Positions 26,853-35,097 are shown, counted from the first letter of the stretch. The stretch: DNA of 64,000 nucleotides from Marinibacterium sp050389775 (GCF_050389775.1 NZ_CP177144.1:1674001-1738000); one strand, 5' to 3'. Notes: generated by a model from the sequence alone, not told the origin. Numbers and translations: made by a program.

Positions 26853-28057
26853 CAGCGCCTCCCGCTGCGGGTCGAATGCGTGGTGGCGCGCGTCAGCGCG
26901 CCGCCGGGTTCGTCGAGTTGGGCGGGCGTCAGCCCGCGCTGGCTGGGCTCATCCCATGCATGCCCGCCTTCGACAAGGTCGAAGCGCCCGTCGCGGCCGA
27001 CGAGCGTCAGCTCGGCCGGCCCGGCCCGGGCGCAGCCCTTGGCGCAGCCCGAGACATGCAGGCCCAGGCCCGGCCGGGCCAGCCGGCGCGCCAGCGCCCG
27101 GGTCTCGACGCTGGCCGATGTGCAGAAGGGCGCGCCGGGGCAGGCATCGGCGCCCAGCAGCGGGTCGTCGGGATCGCTCAGCACGGCGGGGTCGGTGACC
27201 GGCGCGCCGTCTTCCAGGATGATGCAGCGCCAGGGCGTGACACGGATGGCCCGCGCGCCCGAGGCGGCCATCAGCCGGGGCAGGTCGGCGCCGGCGATCT
27301 GGCCGAAGGGCAGGCCCAGCATCGGCCCGACCGGCGTCGGGCCCGGGTGGCGGGGTAAACCCCGCCCTACGCGATGCGGCGCATGGCCGGTCCAGAGTGC
27401 GGGCAGGGGCCGGTGGGCCAGCAGCCGGGCCATGCGCGTCGGGGGACGTAGGGCGGGGTTTACCCCGCCGGTCCCGTCCTCACGGTCCTCCCCGCGTGCC
27501 CGGGCAAACCAATGGGCCAGCTCGATCGCCCGGCTCACGGCCTCCTCCGGGCCAACCGCCCGCCCGCTGTCGGCCCCTTCGGCCCGCAGGATCAGCCCGC
27601 CGGCGCCGCGTTCGATACGGATATCGGCCGGCGCCCCGCCGAGGCAGGGCGTGTCACCGCAATCCACCGCAAAGCCGAACTTGGCCGGCAACTCCGGCAG
27701 CTCCGCCAGCCGGGCCAACAGCTCTTCGGCCAGCCGGCGCGTCAGGTCGCCCCCGGTCCAGAACGGCGCCACCAGCAGGTTGCGCCGGCCTTCCAGCGCC
27801 GGATCGTCATCCAGCAGCCCCAGCTCGCCCAGCCCCTCCAGCAGCGCCGCGTGGGCCGTTTCGGCCACGCCCCGCAGCTGCAGGTTGGCCCGGTTGGTCA
27901 CATCGATCAGCCCCGATCCGTGGCGCAGGGCCAGGGTACAAAGCCCCTCGGCCTGGGCCGCCGTCAGCCGGGCCAGCCGCGGGCGCACCCGCACGACCAG
28001 CCCGTCGCCCGAGGCCATCGGCCGCCAGGCCCCCGGACACCAGCCCTTCACGCTCAT
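26852..28057 (-). CDS. cobG: Precorrin-3B synthase
   Basis: A 401-residue nitrite/sulfite reductase-like monooxygenase that uses O2 to convert precorrin-3A to precorrin-3B, the hallmark of the aerobic route. It has two ferredoxin-like half domains. The [4Fe-4S] cysteines are in D-A-C-P-G-A-P-F-C and H-V-S-G-C-A-K-G-C near residues 313 and 347. Between the halves, about residues 196-236, two copies of a 23-bp palindromic element in opposite orientations are translated in frame. The ATG at 28057 overlaps the cobN stop. Confidence 0.95.
   Translation of the reverse strand: MSVKGWCPGAWRPMASGDGLVVRVRPRLARLTAAQAEGLCTLALRHGSGLIDVTNRANLQLRGVAETAHAALLEGLGELGLLDDDPALEGRRNLLVAPFWTGGDLTRRLAEELLARLAELPELPAKFGFAVDCGDTPCLGGAPADIRIERGAGGLILRAEGADSGRAVGPEEAVSRAIELAHWFARARGEDREDGTGGVNPALRPPTRMARLLAHRPLPALWTGHAPHRVGRGLPRHPGPTPVGPMLGLPFGQIAGADLPRLMAASGARAIRVTPWRCIILEDGAPVTDPAVLSDPDDPLLGADACPGAPFCTSASVETRALARRLARPGLGLHVSGCAKGCARAGPAELTLVGRDGRFDLVEGGHAWDEPSQRGLTPAQLDEPGGALTRATTHSTRSGRR
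27349..27371 (-). repeat. Palindromic element, copy 1 inside cobG
   Basis: A 7-bp hairpin GGCGGGG/CCCCGCC with a TAAA loop plus the tail CTACG. It is the exact reverse complement of the copy at 27447-27469. On the coding strand it reads G-G-V-N-P-A-L-R. Confidence 0.85.
27447..27469 (+). repeat. Palindromic element, copy 2 inside cobG
   Basis: The 23-base sequence CGTAGG...CCCGCC, identical to copy 1 in opposite orientation and 75 bases from it. Being inverted, it is translated in a different register on the cobG strand, as R-V-G-R-G-L-P-R. Confidence 0.85.
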
Positions 28058-31000
28058 GCCACGCCCTCCAGCGCCGCGCGGATGGCATTGCGCCGGGTCG
28101 CCCAGAGCCCGGCCGCATCCAGCGCCCGGAACCGGTCCCACATGGCCGCATGGGCCCGGGGGTTGGCCTCGGCCAGGAAGGCTGCCACCCGGTCATCGCC
28201 CAGGGTGGCATCGAAATAGAGATCGAACAGGTGGTCACCCACCACCCCGGCCAGCTGGGCAAAGGCCGCCATGTGGTCCAGCGTGGCAGCGATCTCGGCC
28301 GCGCCCCGGAAGCCGTGCCGCTGCATCCCCGCGATCCAGCCGGGATGGCTGGCCCTGGCCTGGACCACCCGGGCGATTTCCTCGCCCAGGGCCCGTACCC
28401 GCACCCGATCGGGATCGGTGTTGTCCAGGTGCCAGAGCCGGGCCGGGGCCTGTTGGTCCGCGCCGTCCTGCGCCACGGCCTGCGCGGCGGCAAAGCCGGC
28501 CTCGTGGGCGGCGTAATCGGCGGCCAGCAAGAGGTCGCTCTCGGCCAGGTCCTGCAGGTGCACGAAGGCATCGGCCCCGGCCACCCTGGCCCGGATGCCG
28601 GCCGGATCATGGACCGCGTCAGCCCCGTTCTGAGCCCCATCCAGCGCCCAGGCACTGGCCGCCAGCCAGGCCTCGCCGGCCCGGGCCCGGGCTTCGGCGC
28701 CGTATTGCTCGGGCAGATCGCCCAGGCCCAGCCCGTAGGACCCCGGCGCCGGGCCGTAGACCCGCGGGCCGCCAGTCCCCGCGCCCGTGACATAGGGGTT
28801 GAAATCGGCCGCCTCGTCGCGCCCGGCCAGCATCCGCACGGCCTGGCCAAAGAGCCCGGCCAGCGACGGAAAGACATCGCGGAACAGGCCGGACACCCGC
28901 AGCGTCACGTCGATCCGCGGCCGGTCCATCTCGGTCAGGGGCACCGCCTCGATGCCCGACACCCGTTCCGATCCCTCGTCCCAGCAGGGCCGCACCCCGA
29001 TCAGCGCCAGGGCCATGGCAAATTCCTCGCCCGCCGTGCGCATCGTGGCCGACCCCCAGAGATCGACCACCACGCCCCGGGGCCAGTCGCCATCGTCCTG
29101 CAGGTGGCGCCGGACCAGCTCGTCGGCCAGCCGCCGGCCCTGCCGCCAGGCGGCCCGGGTCGGCACCGACCGGGGGTCGGTCGTGAAGAGGTTGCGCCCC
29201 GTCGGCAGCACGTCCCGGCGCCCGCGATAGGGCGAGCCCGACGGGCCCGGCGCGACAAAGCGCCCGGCCAGCGCATGGCCGAGCGCCGCGCGTTCGGCCC
29301 GGGCGGAGGGGGCGACATCAAAGGCCCCGTCCTTCGCCGCCCTGTCCTGCAACGTTCCCACCTGTGCCGCTCCGGCCTGCGACGTCTGCTCCGTTGCCAT
29401 CCCGGTTTGCACCGCGCTGGCCCGAGCCGCCTCGACCTGCGAATTCCGCTCGTGCGCCACCCCGGACTGTGTCGGTCCTTGCTGGGCCGCCTCGACCTGG
29501 GGCGTTCCCTTCTGCGCCGTCTCACCCCTCGACGCCTTGACCGGCGCCGTTCCATCCCGCGCCGTCCCGACCTGGCCAATCCCCTCGGTCACCGCCTCGA
29601 CCTGCGCCGCTTCCGCCCGCACCGCGCCGGTCTGCGATGCCCCGTCCCGCGCCGCCTCGGGCGCCCGGCCGAACACGTGCAGCCCGTCGCCGAACTGGCT
29701 GTCCTTCACGTCGCAGACAAACCGGTCGATCCGCCCGATCGCCTCGGCCGGCCCGGCCCCGGGATCCAGCCCCAGGTCGGCCTCCAGCCCCAGCGCCCGG
29801 GCTTCATCCCGGATGTCGTCCTGCAGCGCGTCGCGCCGGCGCGGGTCCAGCCCGTCGGCATTGGAAAACTCGTCCAGCAGGGCCTCCAGCCGGGCCAGGC
29901 GCTCCGGCGTGCCGCTGTCCTTCAGCGGTGGCGGCACGTGGCCGATGGTCACCGCCCCGATCCGGCGCTTGGCCTGGGCCGCCTCGCCGGGGTCGTTGAC
30001 GATGAACGGGTAGATCACCGGCAGATCGCCCAGCAGCGCCTCGGGCCAGCAGGTGTCCGACAGGGCCACGGCCTTGCCCGGCAGCCATTCAAGCGTGCCA
30101 TGGGCGCCGATATGCACCATGGCCCGCACCCTATGGCGCAGCCAGAGATAAAAGGCCACGTAGCCATGGCGCGGCACCCGGGCCAGGTCGTGGTATTCGT
30201 CCTCGCGCCCGGCGGCATCGCCCCGTTCGGGCTGCAGGGCCACCACCGTCGGGCCCAGGGCCAGCGCCGCGAATTCAAAGGCCCCGTCGCGCACGGCCGG
30301 GTCGTTGGCGGCCGGCCCGTGCGCCCGGTCCAATTCGGCCCGCATCTCGTCGGGCAGCGCGGCCAATGCGGCGTGGTAGGCATCGAGCCCGAAGCGCTGG
30401 CGCCCGTCCTGCAGGGCTTTGGCCAGGTCGGCCGGCGGTGTCAGGCCCAGGTCCTCGAGCATCGCCCGGGCCGAGGCCGGCGCATCCAGGCCCACGGCAT
30501 GGCCCAGCTGCCAATCCTTGCCCGGATAGGTCGACAGCACCAGGGCAACCGCCCCGTCATGGCCCTGTTGCAGGCCCACCCAGCCCATCACCCGGTCGGC
30601 CAGCGCGGCGACGCGGCCGGCATCGGCCACATGGGCGACCCGGGCGAATTCCAGCGCCGGATCGCGCGGGCCGGGTTCCTTGAACGATACCACCCCGCCG
30701 CCGATCCGCCCGTCGACTTCGGGCAGGACCACGTGCATCGCCAGGTCGGCCGGCAACAGCCCGCGTTCCGCCCCGGCCCAATCGGCCCGGCTGCTCGTGG
30801 CCAGCGTGGCCTGAAAGACCGGCACCCCGGCGATGTCCAGCGGCGAGCGGCCCGCCGCCCCGCGCCCGGAAAAGGCCGTCACGTTGATGATCGCCGCCGG
30901 GCCCCATTCGGCCACCCGCGCTTCCAGCCAGGCCGCGGCCTCGGGCGCCTTGAGGGACGGGGCGAAGAGCCCGGCGACCTCGCAGCCCCTCTGGCGGAAG

Positions 31001-32064
31001 GCCGCAAAGAGCGCCTCGACCGGGCCGAGGTCGGCCGCCGCGACATAGGATCGGTAGAACACCACCAGGATCCTGGTCCGGGGCGAGGGCGCGTCGGCCG
31101 ATGGCTCCGGCTGGCCCGGTTCGTCTGTGGCAATTGCGTCCGCCGGCCCATCGGTTGCGCGTGTGCGCCCGGTTTCATTGGTCGCCAACGTGCTTCCCGT
31201 CCCATGGGCCGCAAGCGTGGCCGGGCCGTTGTCATCCAGCCCGAAGACACCTGCTTCGGGTGTCCAGGCGCCCATCTGCGGCAGGCGTTTCTCGCCGGGC
31301 ACGGGGGCCATGTAGATCCCGGCGGACAGGGCCAGCTGGGCCAGCGCGGCCTGGGCGGCCACCGCGCCACCCTCGTCGCACAGGTGCTGCAGGCGCCGCA
31401 GGGTCGAGACAGGCAGGGTCGAATAGGCGTCCAGCGCCGGATCCGCCCGACCGTCGGCCGGCAGAACGGCCACGGCCAGGCCCTGCCGCGCGGCCAGGTC
31501 GCGCAGCTGGTCCAGCCCGTAGCGCCAATAGGGCACCCCGCCGATCAGCCGCACCAGCACGGCCCGGGCGCCCGACAGGGTCTTTTCGACATAGGTGTCG
31601 ACCGACAGCGGGTGGGTCAGTGCCGACAGGTTCGCCAGGCGTAGGGCGGGGATCTTCCCCGCCGCCCCGTCACCGCCGCGCAGGTCCGTTTCCGTCGCGG
31701 CCCGGTTGTCGCTGTCGCCGGGGGTGGCCGTGTCCATTGCGGCCGGGGTGCCGCCGCCTTGTCCGCCGGTGTCCGCTACGGCCCCATCGCCGCCACGTCC
31801 GCCGGTCTCCGCCACGGCCGGGGGGGCGCCGTCACGGCATCCCCCCGTTACAGTCGTGGCCCCGTCGTTGCCGCCGCCCGTGCCCGTGGCGGCCCGCTCA
31901 TCATCGCCGCCCGCAGCCTGTCGCGCCCGGTGCCACCCGGCCGCAAAGGCGCCCAGGTCGCTGTCCGAGAAGGACAGCACCACCAGCTCGGCCGGCGACT
32001 GGTCCAGGTCGACCGGCGTGTCGCCTTCCTCCAGGCCCTGGCGTTCGCGAAAGACGACATGCAT
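28054..32064 (-). CDS. cobN: Aerobic cobaltochelatase, large subunit, with low-complexity insertions
   Basis: The 1336-residue CobN/BchH-type chelatase subunit, which with CobS and CobT inserts Co2+ into hydrogenobyrinic acid a,c-diamide. Typical blocks include I-H-I-G-A-H-G-T-L-E-W-L-P-G-K near residue 648 and R-G-R-R-D-V-L-P-T-G-R-N near 948. Three inserts interrupt the conserved sequence: Gly/Thr/Asp/Ala-rich at about 47-135, a Thr/Asp/Pro-rich one at about 277-330, and a Gln/Val/Gly/Ala-rich one at about 801-925. CobN proteins are usually near 1250 residues. CobS and CobT are not in the window. The start is 3 bases after the cobW stop. Confidence 0.95.
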   Translation of the reverse strand: MHVVFRERQGLEEGDTPVDLDQSPAELVVLSFSDSDLGAFAAGWHRARQAAGGDDERAATGTGGGNDGATTVTGGCRDGAPPAVAETGGRGGDGAVADTGGQGGGTPAAMDTATPGDSDNRAATETDLRGGDGAAGKIPALRLANLSALTHPLSVDTYVEKTLSGARAVLVRLIGGVPYWRYGLDQLRDLAARQGLAVAVLPADGRADPALDAYSTLPVSTLRRLQHLCDEGGAVAAQAALAQLALSAGIYMAPVPGEKRLPQMGAWTPEAGVFGLDDNGPATLAAHGTGSTLATNETGRTRATDGPADAIATDEPGQPEPSADAPSPRTRILVVFYRSYVAAADLGPVEALFAAFRQRGCEVAGLFAPSLKAPEAAAWLEARVAEWGPAAIINVTAFSGRGAAGRSPLDIAGVPVFQATLATSSRADWAGAERGLLPADLAMHVVLPEVDGRIGGGVVSFKEPGPRDPALEFARVAHVADAGRVAALADRVMGWVGLQQGHDGAVALVLSTYPGKDWQLGHAVGLDAPASARAMLEDLGLTPPADLAKALQDGRQRFGLDAYHAALAALPDEMRAELDRAHGPAANDPAVRDGAFEFAALALGPTVVALQPERGDAAGREDEYHDLARVPRHGYVAFYLWLRHRVRAMVHIGAHGTLEWLPGKAVALSDTCWPEALLGDLPVIYPFIVNDPGEAAQAKRRIGAVTIGHVPPPLKDSGTPERLARLEALLDEFSNADGLDPRRRDALQDDIRDEARALGLEADLGLDPGAGPAEAIGRIDRFVCDVKDSQFGDGLHVFGRAPEAARDGASQTGAVRAEAAQVEAVTEGIGQVGTARDGTAPVKASRGETAQKGTPQVEAAQQGPTQSGVAHERNSQVEAARASAVQTGMATEQTSQAGAAQVGTLQDRAAKDGAFDVAPSARAERAALGHALAGRFVAPGPSGSPYRGRRDVLPTGRNLFTTDPRSVPTRAAWRQGRRLADELVRRHLQDDGDWPRGVVVDLWGSATMRTAGEEFAMALALIGVRPCWDEGSERVSGIEAVPLTEMDRPRIDVTLRVSGLFRDVFPSLAGLFGQAVRMLAGRDEAADFNPYVTGAGTGGPRVYGPAPGSYGLGLGDLPEQYGAEARARAGEAWLAASAWALDGAQNGADAVHDPAGIRARVAGADAFVHLQDLAESDLLLAADYAAHEAGFAAAQAVAQDGADQQAPARLWHLDNTDPDRVRVRALGEEIARVVQARASHPGWIAGMQRHGFRGAAEIAATLDHMAAFAQLAGVVGDHLFDLYFDATLGDDRVAAFLAEANPRAHAAMWDRFRALDAAGLWATRRNAIRAALEGVA
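29290..29660 (-). repeat. Degenerate in-frame minisatellite in cobN
   Basis: About 370 bases encoding a decayed 5/10-residue period with A-x-Q-x-G and Q-V-E-A words. The 13-base word CCGCCTCGACCTG (+ strand) recurs starting at 29427, 29487 and 29592, that is at spacings of 60 and 105, both multiples of 15. The period preserves the reading frame. Confidence 0.75.
31640..31663 (+). repeat. Palindromic element, copy in cobN
   Basis: CGTAGGGCGGGG followed by ATCTT and CCCCGCC. It shares the CGTAGGGCGGGG...CCCCGCC frame of the two cobG copies but has a different loop. On the cobN strand it is read as G-K-I-P-A-L-R, the same register as cobG copy 1. Confidence 0.8.
31660..31926 (-). repeat. Low-complexity insertion in the cobN N-terminal region
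   Basis: About 265 bases of degenerate GTCGCC/CCGTC/GCCGCC words on the + strand, translated in frame as Gly/Thr/Ala/Asp-rich residues of CobN. The texture matches the non-coding spacer after modC. Confidence 0.65.
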
Positions 32065-32067
32065 GGC

Positions 32068-33111
32068 TCAGCCCAGCAGGACCCCGCGGATCCGTTCGGC
32101 AACGATGTCGTCATGTTCGCCGATCACCACCAGCTTGCCGACCCGCGGCGCGTCACCCGCCCACATCCGGTCGTACTGGTGGCGCACCCGTCCGCCCACG
32201 GCCTGCACCAAAAGGCGCATCGGCTTGCCCGTCACCGCCGCATAGCCCTTGACCCGAAGGATGTTCTGCTCGGCCGCCAGCCGCTCGATCCGGGCCACCA
32301 GCGTCGCCGGGTCGTCCAGCTCGGGCAGCTCGACCACGATCGAATCGAAATCCTCGTGGTCATGTTCGGGCACCCCGTCGTGATGGCTGGGCCGTGCGTC
32401 CAGATCGTCTTCGGCCGCCGCTTCCAGCCCCAGGATCACCCGCGGATCGACCGCACCCTCGGCCACCTCGACCACCGGCAGCACCCGCGGCGCCTCGGCC
32501 GCGATCACCGCCCGGGCCTTTTCGATGCCCTCGGGCCCGGCCAGGTCGGGCTTGGTCAGCAGCACGATGTCGGCACAGGCGATCTGGTCTTCAAAGACTT
32601 CGGACAGCGGGGTTTCGTGGTCGATGCTGTCATCGGCCAGCCGCTGGGCATCCACCGCCGCCACGTCGGGGGCAAAGCGCCCGGCCGCCACGGCCTCGGC
32701 ATCGGCCAGGGCGATCACCCCGTCCACGGTCACCCGCGACTTGATCGCCGGCCAGTCGAAGGCCTTGAGCAGCGGTTTCGGCAGGGCCAGGCCGCTGGTT
32801 TCGATCAGGATGTGCTCGGGCGCCGGATCCAGCGCCATCAGCGCCTCGATCGTCGGGATGAAATCATCGGCCACGGTGCAGCAGATGCAGCCGTTGGCCA
32901 GCTCCAGGATGTTCTCGGCCGGGCATTCCGGGATGGCGCAGCCCTTCAGGATCTCGCCGTCGACACCGACATCGCCGAACTCGTTGACCACCACGGCCAG
33001 CCGCTTGCCGCCCGGGTTCTGCATCAGGTGGCGGATCAGCGTGGTCTTGCCGGATCCGAGGAAGCCCGTGACGATCGTGACGGGCAGTTTCTCAAGGGTG
33101 GTCGTGCTCAT
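32068..33111 (-). CDS. cobW: CobW-family GTP-binding metallochaperone
   Basis: A 347-residue G3E-family GTPase. Walker A is G-F-L-G-S-G-K-T-T (residue 17), the zinc/cobalt-binding C-x-C-C motif is N-G-C-I-C-C-T near 80, the E-T-S-G-L-A-L-P motif follows near 107, and T-K-P-D gives guanine specificity. A His/Asp-rich stretch (S-H-H-D-G, H-D-H-E-D) at about 248-260 could bind metal. It probably delivers cobalt to CobN, encoded 3 bases downstream. The ATG at 33111 overlaps the DUF1636 stop. Confidence 0.95.
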   Translation of the reverse strand: MSTTTLEKLPVTIVTGFLGSGKTTLIRHLMQNPGGKRLAVVVNEFGDVGVDGEILKGCAIPECPAENILELANGCICCTVADDFIPTIEALMALDPAPEHILIETSGLALPKPLLKAFDWPAIKSRVTVDGVIALADAEAVAAGRFAPDVAAVDAQRLADDSIDHETPLSEVFEDQIACADIVLLTKPDLAGPEGIEKARAVIAAEAPRVLPVVEVAEGAVDPRVILGLEAAAEDDLDARPSHHDGVPEHDHEDFDSIVVELPELDDPATLVARIERLAAEQNILRVKGYAAVTGKPMRLLVQAVGGRVRHQYDRMWAGDAPRVGKLVVIGEHDDIVAERIRGVLLG

Positions 33112-33509
33112 TCGGGCAGCTCCAGGGGGGGAATGCGGGCAATGCAGTTCTTGCGGAAGTGGACCGGCCGGTCGCGCCAGGGCACCAGGCCGTTTTCGGT
33201 TTCGAGATAGCGGCTCGCGCCGTCGACGATCACCCCGACCGAGGCGTCGCCGGCATCGAGGTTGCCATAGACATAGGTCCAGCGTTTCGGCCCGCCGCGC
33301 AGGGCGACGGAACAGCCGTGGTCGCAGTTCGACAGGCAATCGACGGCCTTCAGCCGCACGCCGTCGGGCAGGCCGGCCTGTTGCAACGCCGCATGCAGCC
33401 GGACCCCGGGGCGGTCGGCATCGTCCTCGATGGCCAGGCCCATCCGGCATTTCGTGCAGATCAGCAGATCCACCGGGTCGGGGGTGTCCGGGGTGGCACT
33501 GTCGTCCAT
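33108..33509 (-). CDS. DUF1636-family Cys-rich (ferredoxin-like) protein
   Basis: A 133-residue protein with the cysteine pattern I-C-T-K-C-R near residue 18 and D-C-L-S-N-C-D-H-G-C near 57, then G-P-K-R-W-T-Y-V-Y-G. This is the DUF1636 pattern of a thioredoxin-fold, probably [2Fe-2S] or metal-binding protein commonly found beside cobW/cobN. It is the first gene after the cobalamin riboswitch. Its function is unknown; a role in electron supply or cobalt handling is inference. The ATG at 33509 is preferred because earlier in-frame starts run into the riboswitch. Confidence 0.85.
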   Translation of the reverse strand: MDDSATPDTPDPVDLLICTKCRMGLAIEDDADRPGVRLHAALQQAGLPDGVRLKAVDCLSNCDHGCSVALRGGPKRWTYVYGNLDAGDASVGVIVDGASRYLETENGLVPWRDRPVHFRKNCIARIPPLELPE

Positions 33510-33599
33510 CGCGTCCTCGCAGCATTGCGGGGGGGCAGGGCCGGGACCGCTGGCAAGCAAGCCCGCCACCGGCACACCCCGTCCGGTTACGTCGTTCCT

Positions 33600-33801
33600 T
33601 GCTGGCAGGTCTCCCGGCTTGCGGATGCCAGGGGCGCCTTGTCGGCACATCCCTGCCGGTCAGCCTGCCTTCCCGATCTCTCAGTGGCATTCGGCCGACC
33701 TCTCCGGTCACGGTCGCGGGGGCGGCTGCGCTTCGGAACGGGCCTCACGGCCGTGCCCCTATCGCATTCCCTTTTCACCTGTCCTAAGACAGGCACCAGC
33801 A
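33600..33801 (-). ncRNA. Cobalamin riboswitch
   Basis: On the minus strand the RNA opens with TGCTGG, which pairs with the closing CCAGCA (33600-33605 with 33796-33801). A small hairpin CCTGTC-TTAG-GACAGG follows, then AAAAGGGAAT. The core has GCCACTGAGAG and GGGAAGGC. The B12 box AGCCGGGAGACCTGCC lies at about 33603-33619. It sits 90 bases upstream of the DUF1636-cobW-cobN operon. Cobalamin binding should reduce expression of that operon. Whether it acts on transcription or translation is not clear, as no terminator hairpin is obvious. Confidence 0.93.
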
Positions 33802-33810
33802 GGGCGCGAC

Positions 33811-33837
33811 CTTTAAGGGGTGCCCGGAACTTGTCAA
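33811..33837 (-). promoter_or_regulatory. Candidate promoter of the riboswitch transcript
   Basis: A consensus TTGACA (33832-33837, minus strand) is followed, with a short spacing of 15, by TTAAAG (33811-33816). Transcription would begin just before the riboswitch. The short spacing lowers confidence. The region also lies immediately upstream of the + strand HAD gene. Confidence 0.45.
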
Positions 33838-33860
33838 GCGGCGGAGCGGAGGCAGCGGTC

Positions 33861-35096
33861 ATGGCAACGCGGAACGACGGGCCGGAACAGGCCGTTTCGG
33901 CGGGCGGACCGGCGGGGGGACAGTCGGGGGCGCAGGCAGGCGCAGGCGCGGGGACCGAGGCCGAAGCAGAGGCGGGCGCGCAGGCCGTGACGCAGACGCG
34001 CGCTCGGGCGGAGGGAAGGACCGGGGCAGAGCCGGGCACGCAAGCGGGGGCGAAGACCGAGGCACAGGTTGGGGTGCAGGCAAGGGCAGGGGCACAGGCG
34101 GGCGCAGATATGAGCGCGCAGGCACGGGCCGAGGCAGAGCCGGGCGCAGAGGTCGGCGTGAACACGGGCAAACAGGCCGGTACACAGGCAGGTCCGGGCG
34201 TCGGACTGGTGGTCTGGGATTTCGACGGCGTGCTCAATGCCAATATCCGCGACGGCCGGTTTGTCTGGGCCGATGACCTTGGCCCCGACCTGGGCATTGA
34301 TGCCGCGGCCTTTTCGGATTTCGTCTTTGCGTCGGGGCGGATGCGTGATGTCGTCTCGGGGCGGATCGACCTGTTGGACGTTGTCGGGCCCTGGCTGGCC
34401 GAGCAGGGTCATGCCATCGCCGCGGCGGATTTCCTCGACTACTGGTGGCGCAAGGACGCCCATCCCGATGCCCAGGTCCTGTCCTGGCTCGATGCGCTGG
34501 CGCAGGGCGCCGGCCACGGGGGGACCCTGCGCCAGGTCATCGGCACCAACAACGAAGGCCACCGCGCGGCCTATATCGAAGGCACGATGGGCTTTGCCGG
34601 CCGGGTCGAGCGGGTCTTTGCCTCTGGCCGGATGGGCGTGGCCAAGCCCGATGCCGGGTTCTTCGAACAGATCAGCGACTGGGCCGGGCTGGCGCCGGAA
34701 CACATCCTGCTGATCGACGATACCGCCCGCAATATCGAGGCCGCCCGGGCGCTTGGCTGGCAGGCCTTCCATTTCACCCCGCAGAGCCGGTCCGCCCTGC
34801 CGGGGCGGCTGGGGCTGGGCGATGGGGCGGGGCCGGATGATGGGGCGGGGCCGGATATTGGAATGGGGCCGGATATTGGAATGGGGTCGGATATTGGAAT
34901 GGGGCCGGATAATGGAACCGGGCCGGACGATGAAGAGGGGCCGGGTGGTGGAACAATTTCGCGCCCTGAGGCCGGGCGGGGCAATGGAATGCGGCCGGAC
35001 GATGTGACAGGGCCGGGCGATCTGTCTGGCGCGGGCCATGGGACCGGTCCGAACGGCGTGACAGGCCGGGGTCACGGCCGGAACGAGGGACAGTGA
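33861..35096 (+). CDS. HAD-family hydrolase with low-complexity N- and C-terminal extensions
   Basis: A 411-residue protein. The HAD core spans about residues 113-315: motif I is V-W-D-F-D-G-V-L-N, motif II is I-G-T-N-N-E, and motifs III/IV are the lysine in G-V-A-K-P-D-A with L-I-D-D-T-A-R-N, so the catalytic aspartates are intact. The core is flanked by an N-terminal Gly/Ala/Gln/Glu-rich stretch of about 110 residues and a C-terminal Gly/Pro/Asp repeat. The start at 33861 has GGAGG at 33848-33852. It ends 1 base before cobQ. It may be a phosphatase serving cobalamin synthesis or salvage; the substrate is unknown. Confidence 0.82.
   Translation: MATRNDGPEQAVSAGGPAGGQSGAQAGAGAGTEAEAEAGAQAVTQTRARAEGRTGAEPGTQAGAKTEAQVGVQARAGAQAGADMSAQARAEAEPGAEVGVNTGKQAGTQAGPGVGLVVWDFDGVLNANIRDGRFVWADDLGPDLGIDAAAFSDFVFASGRMRDVVSGRIDLLDVVGPWLAEQGHAIAAADFLDYWWRKDAHPDAQVLSWLDALAQGAGHGGTLRQVIGTNNEGHRAAYIEGTMGFAGRVERVFASGRMGVAKPDAGFFEQISDWAGLAPEHILLIDDTARNIEAARALGWQAFHFTPQSRSALPGRLGLGDGAGPDDGAGPDIGMGPDIGMGSDIGMGPDNGTGPDDEEGPGGGTISRPEAGRGNGMRPDDVTGPGDLSGAGHGTGPNGVTGRGHGRNEGQ
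34829..34918 (+). repeat. 18-base tandem repeat in the HAD gene
   Basis: Five tandem 18-base units starting at 34829, 34847, 34865, 34883 and 34901, based on GGGGCCGGATATTGGAAT. Units 2 and 3 are identical, the others differ at one to five positions. They are translated as G-x-G-P-D-x hexapeptides. Confidence 0.95.
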
Positions 35097-35097
35097 C

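Noticed and set aside
27397..31644. A 1415-codon open frame on the + strand
   Set aside because: It is antisense to cobG and cobN. The encoded sequence is compositionally biased and lacks any domain.
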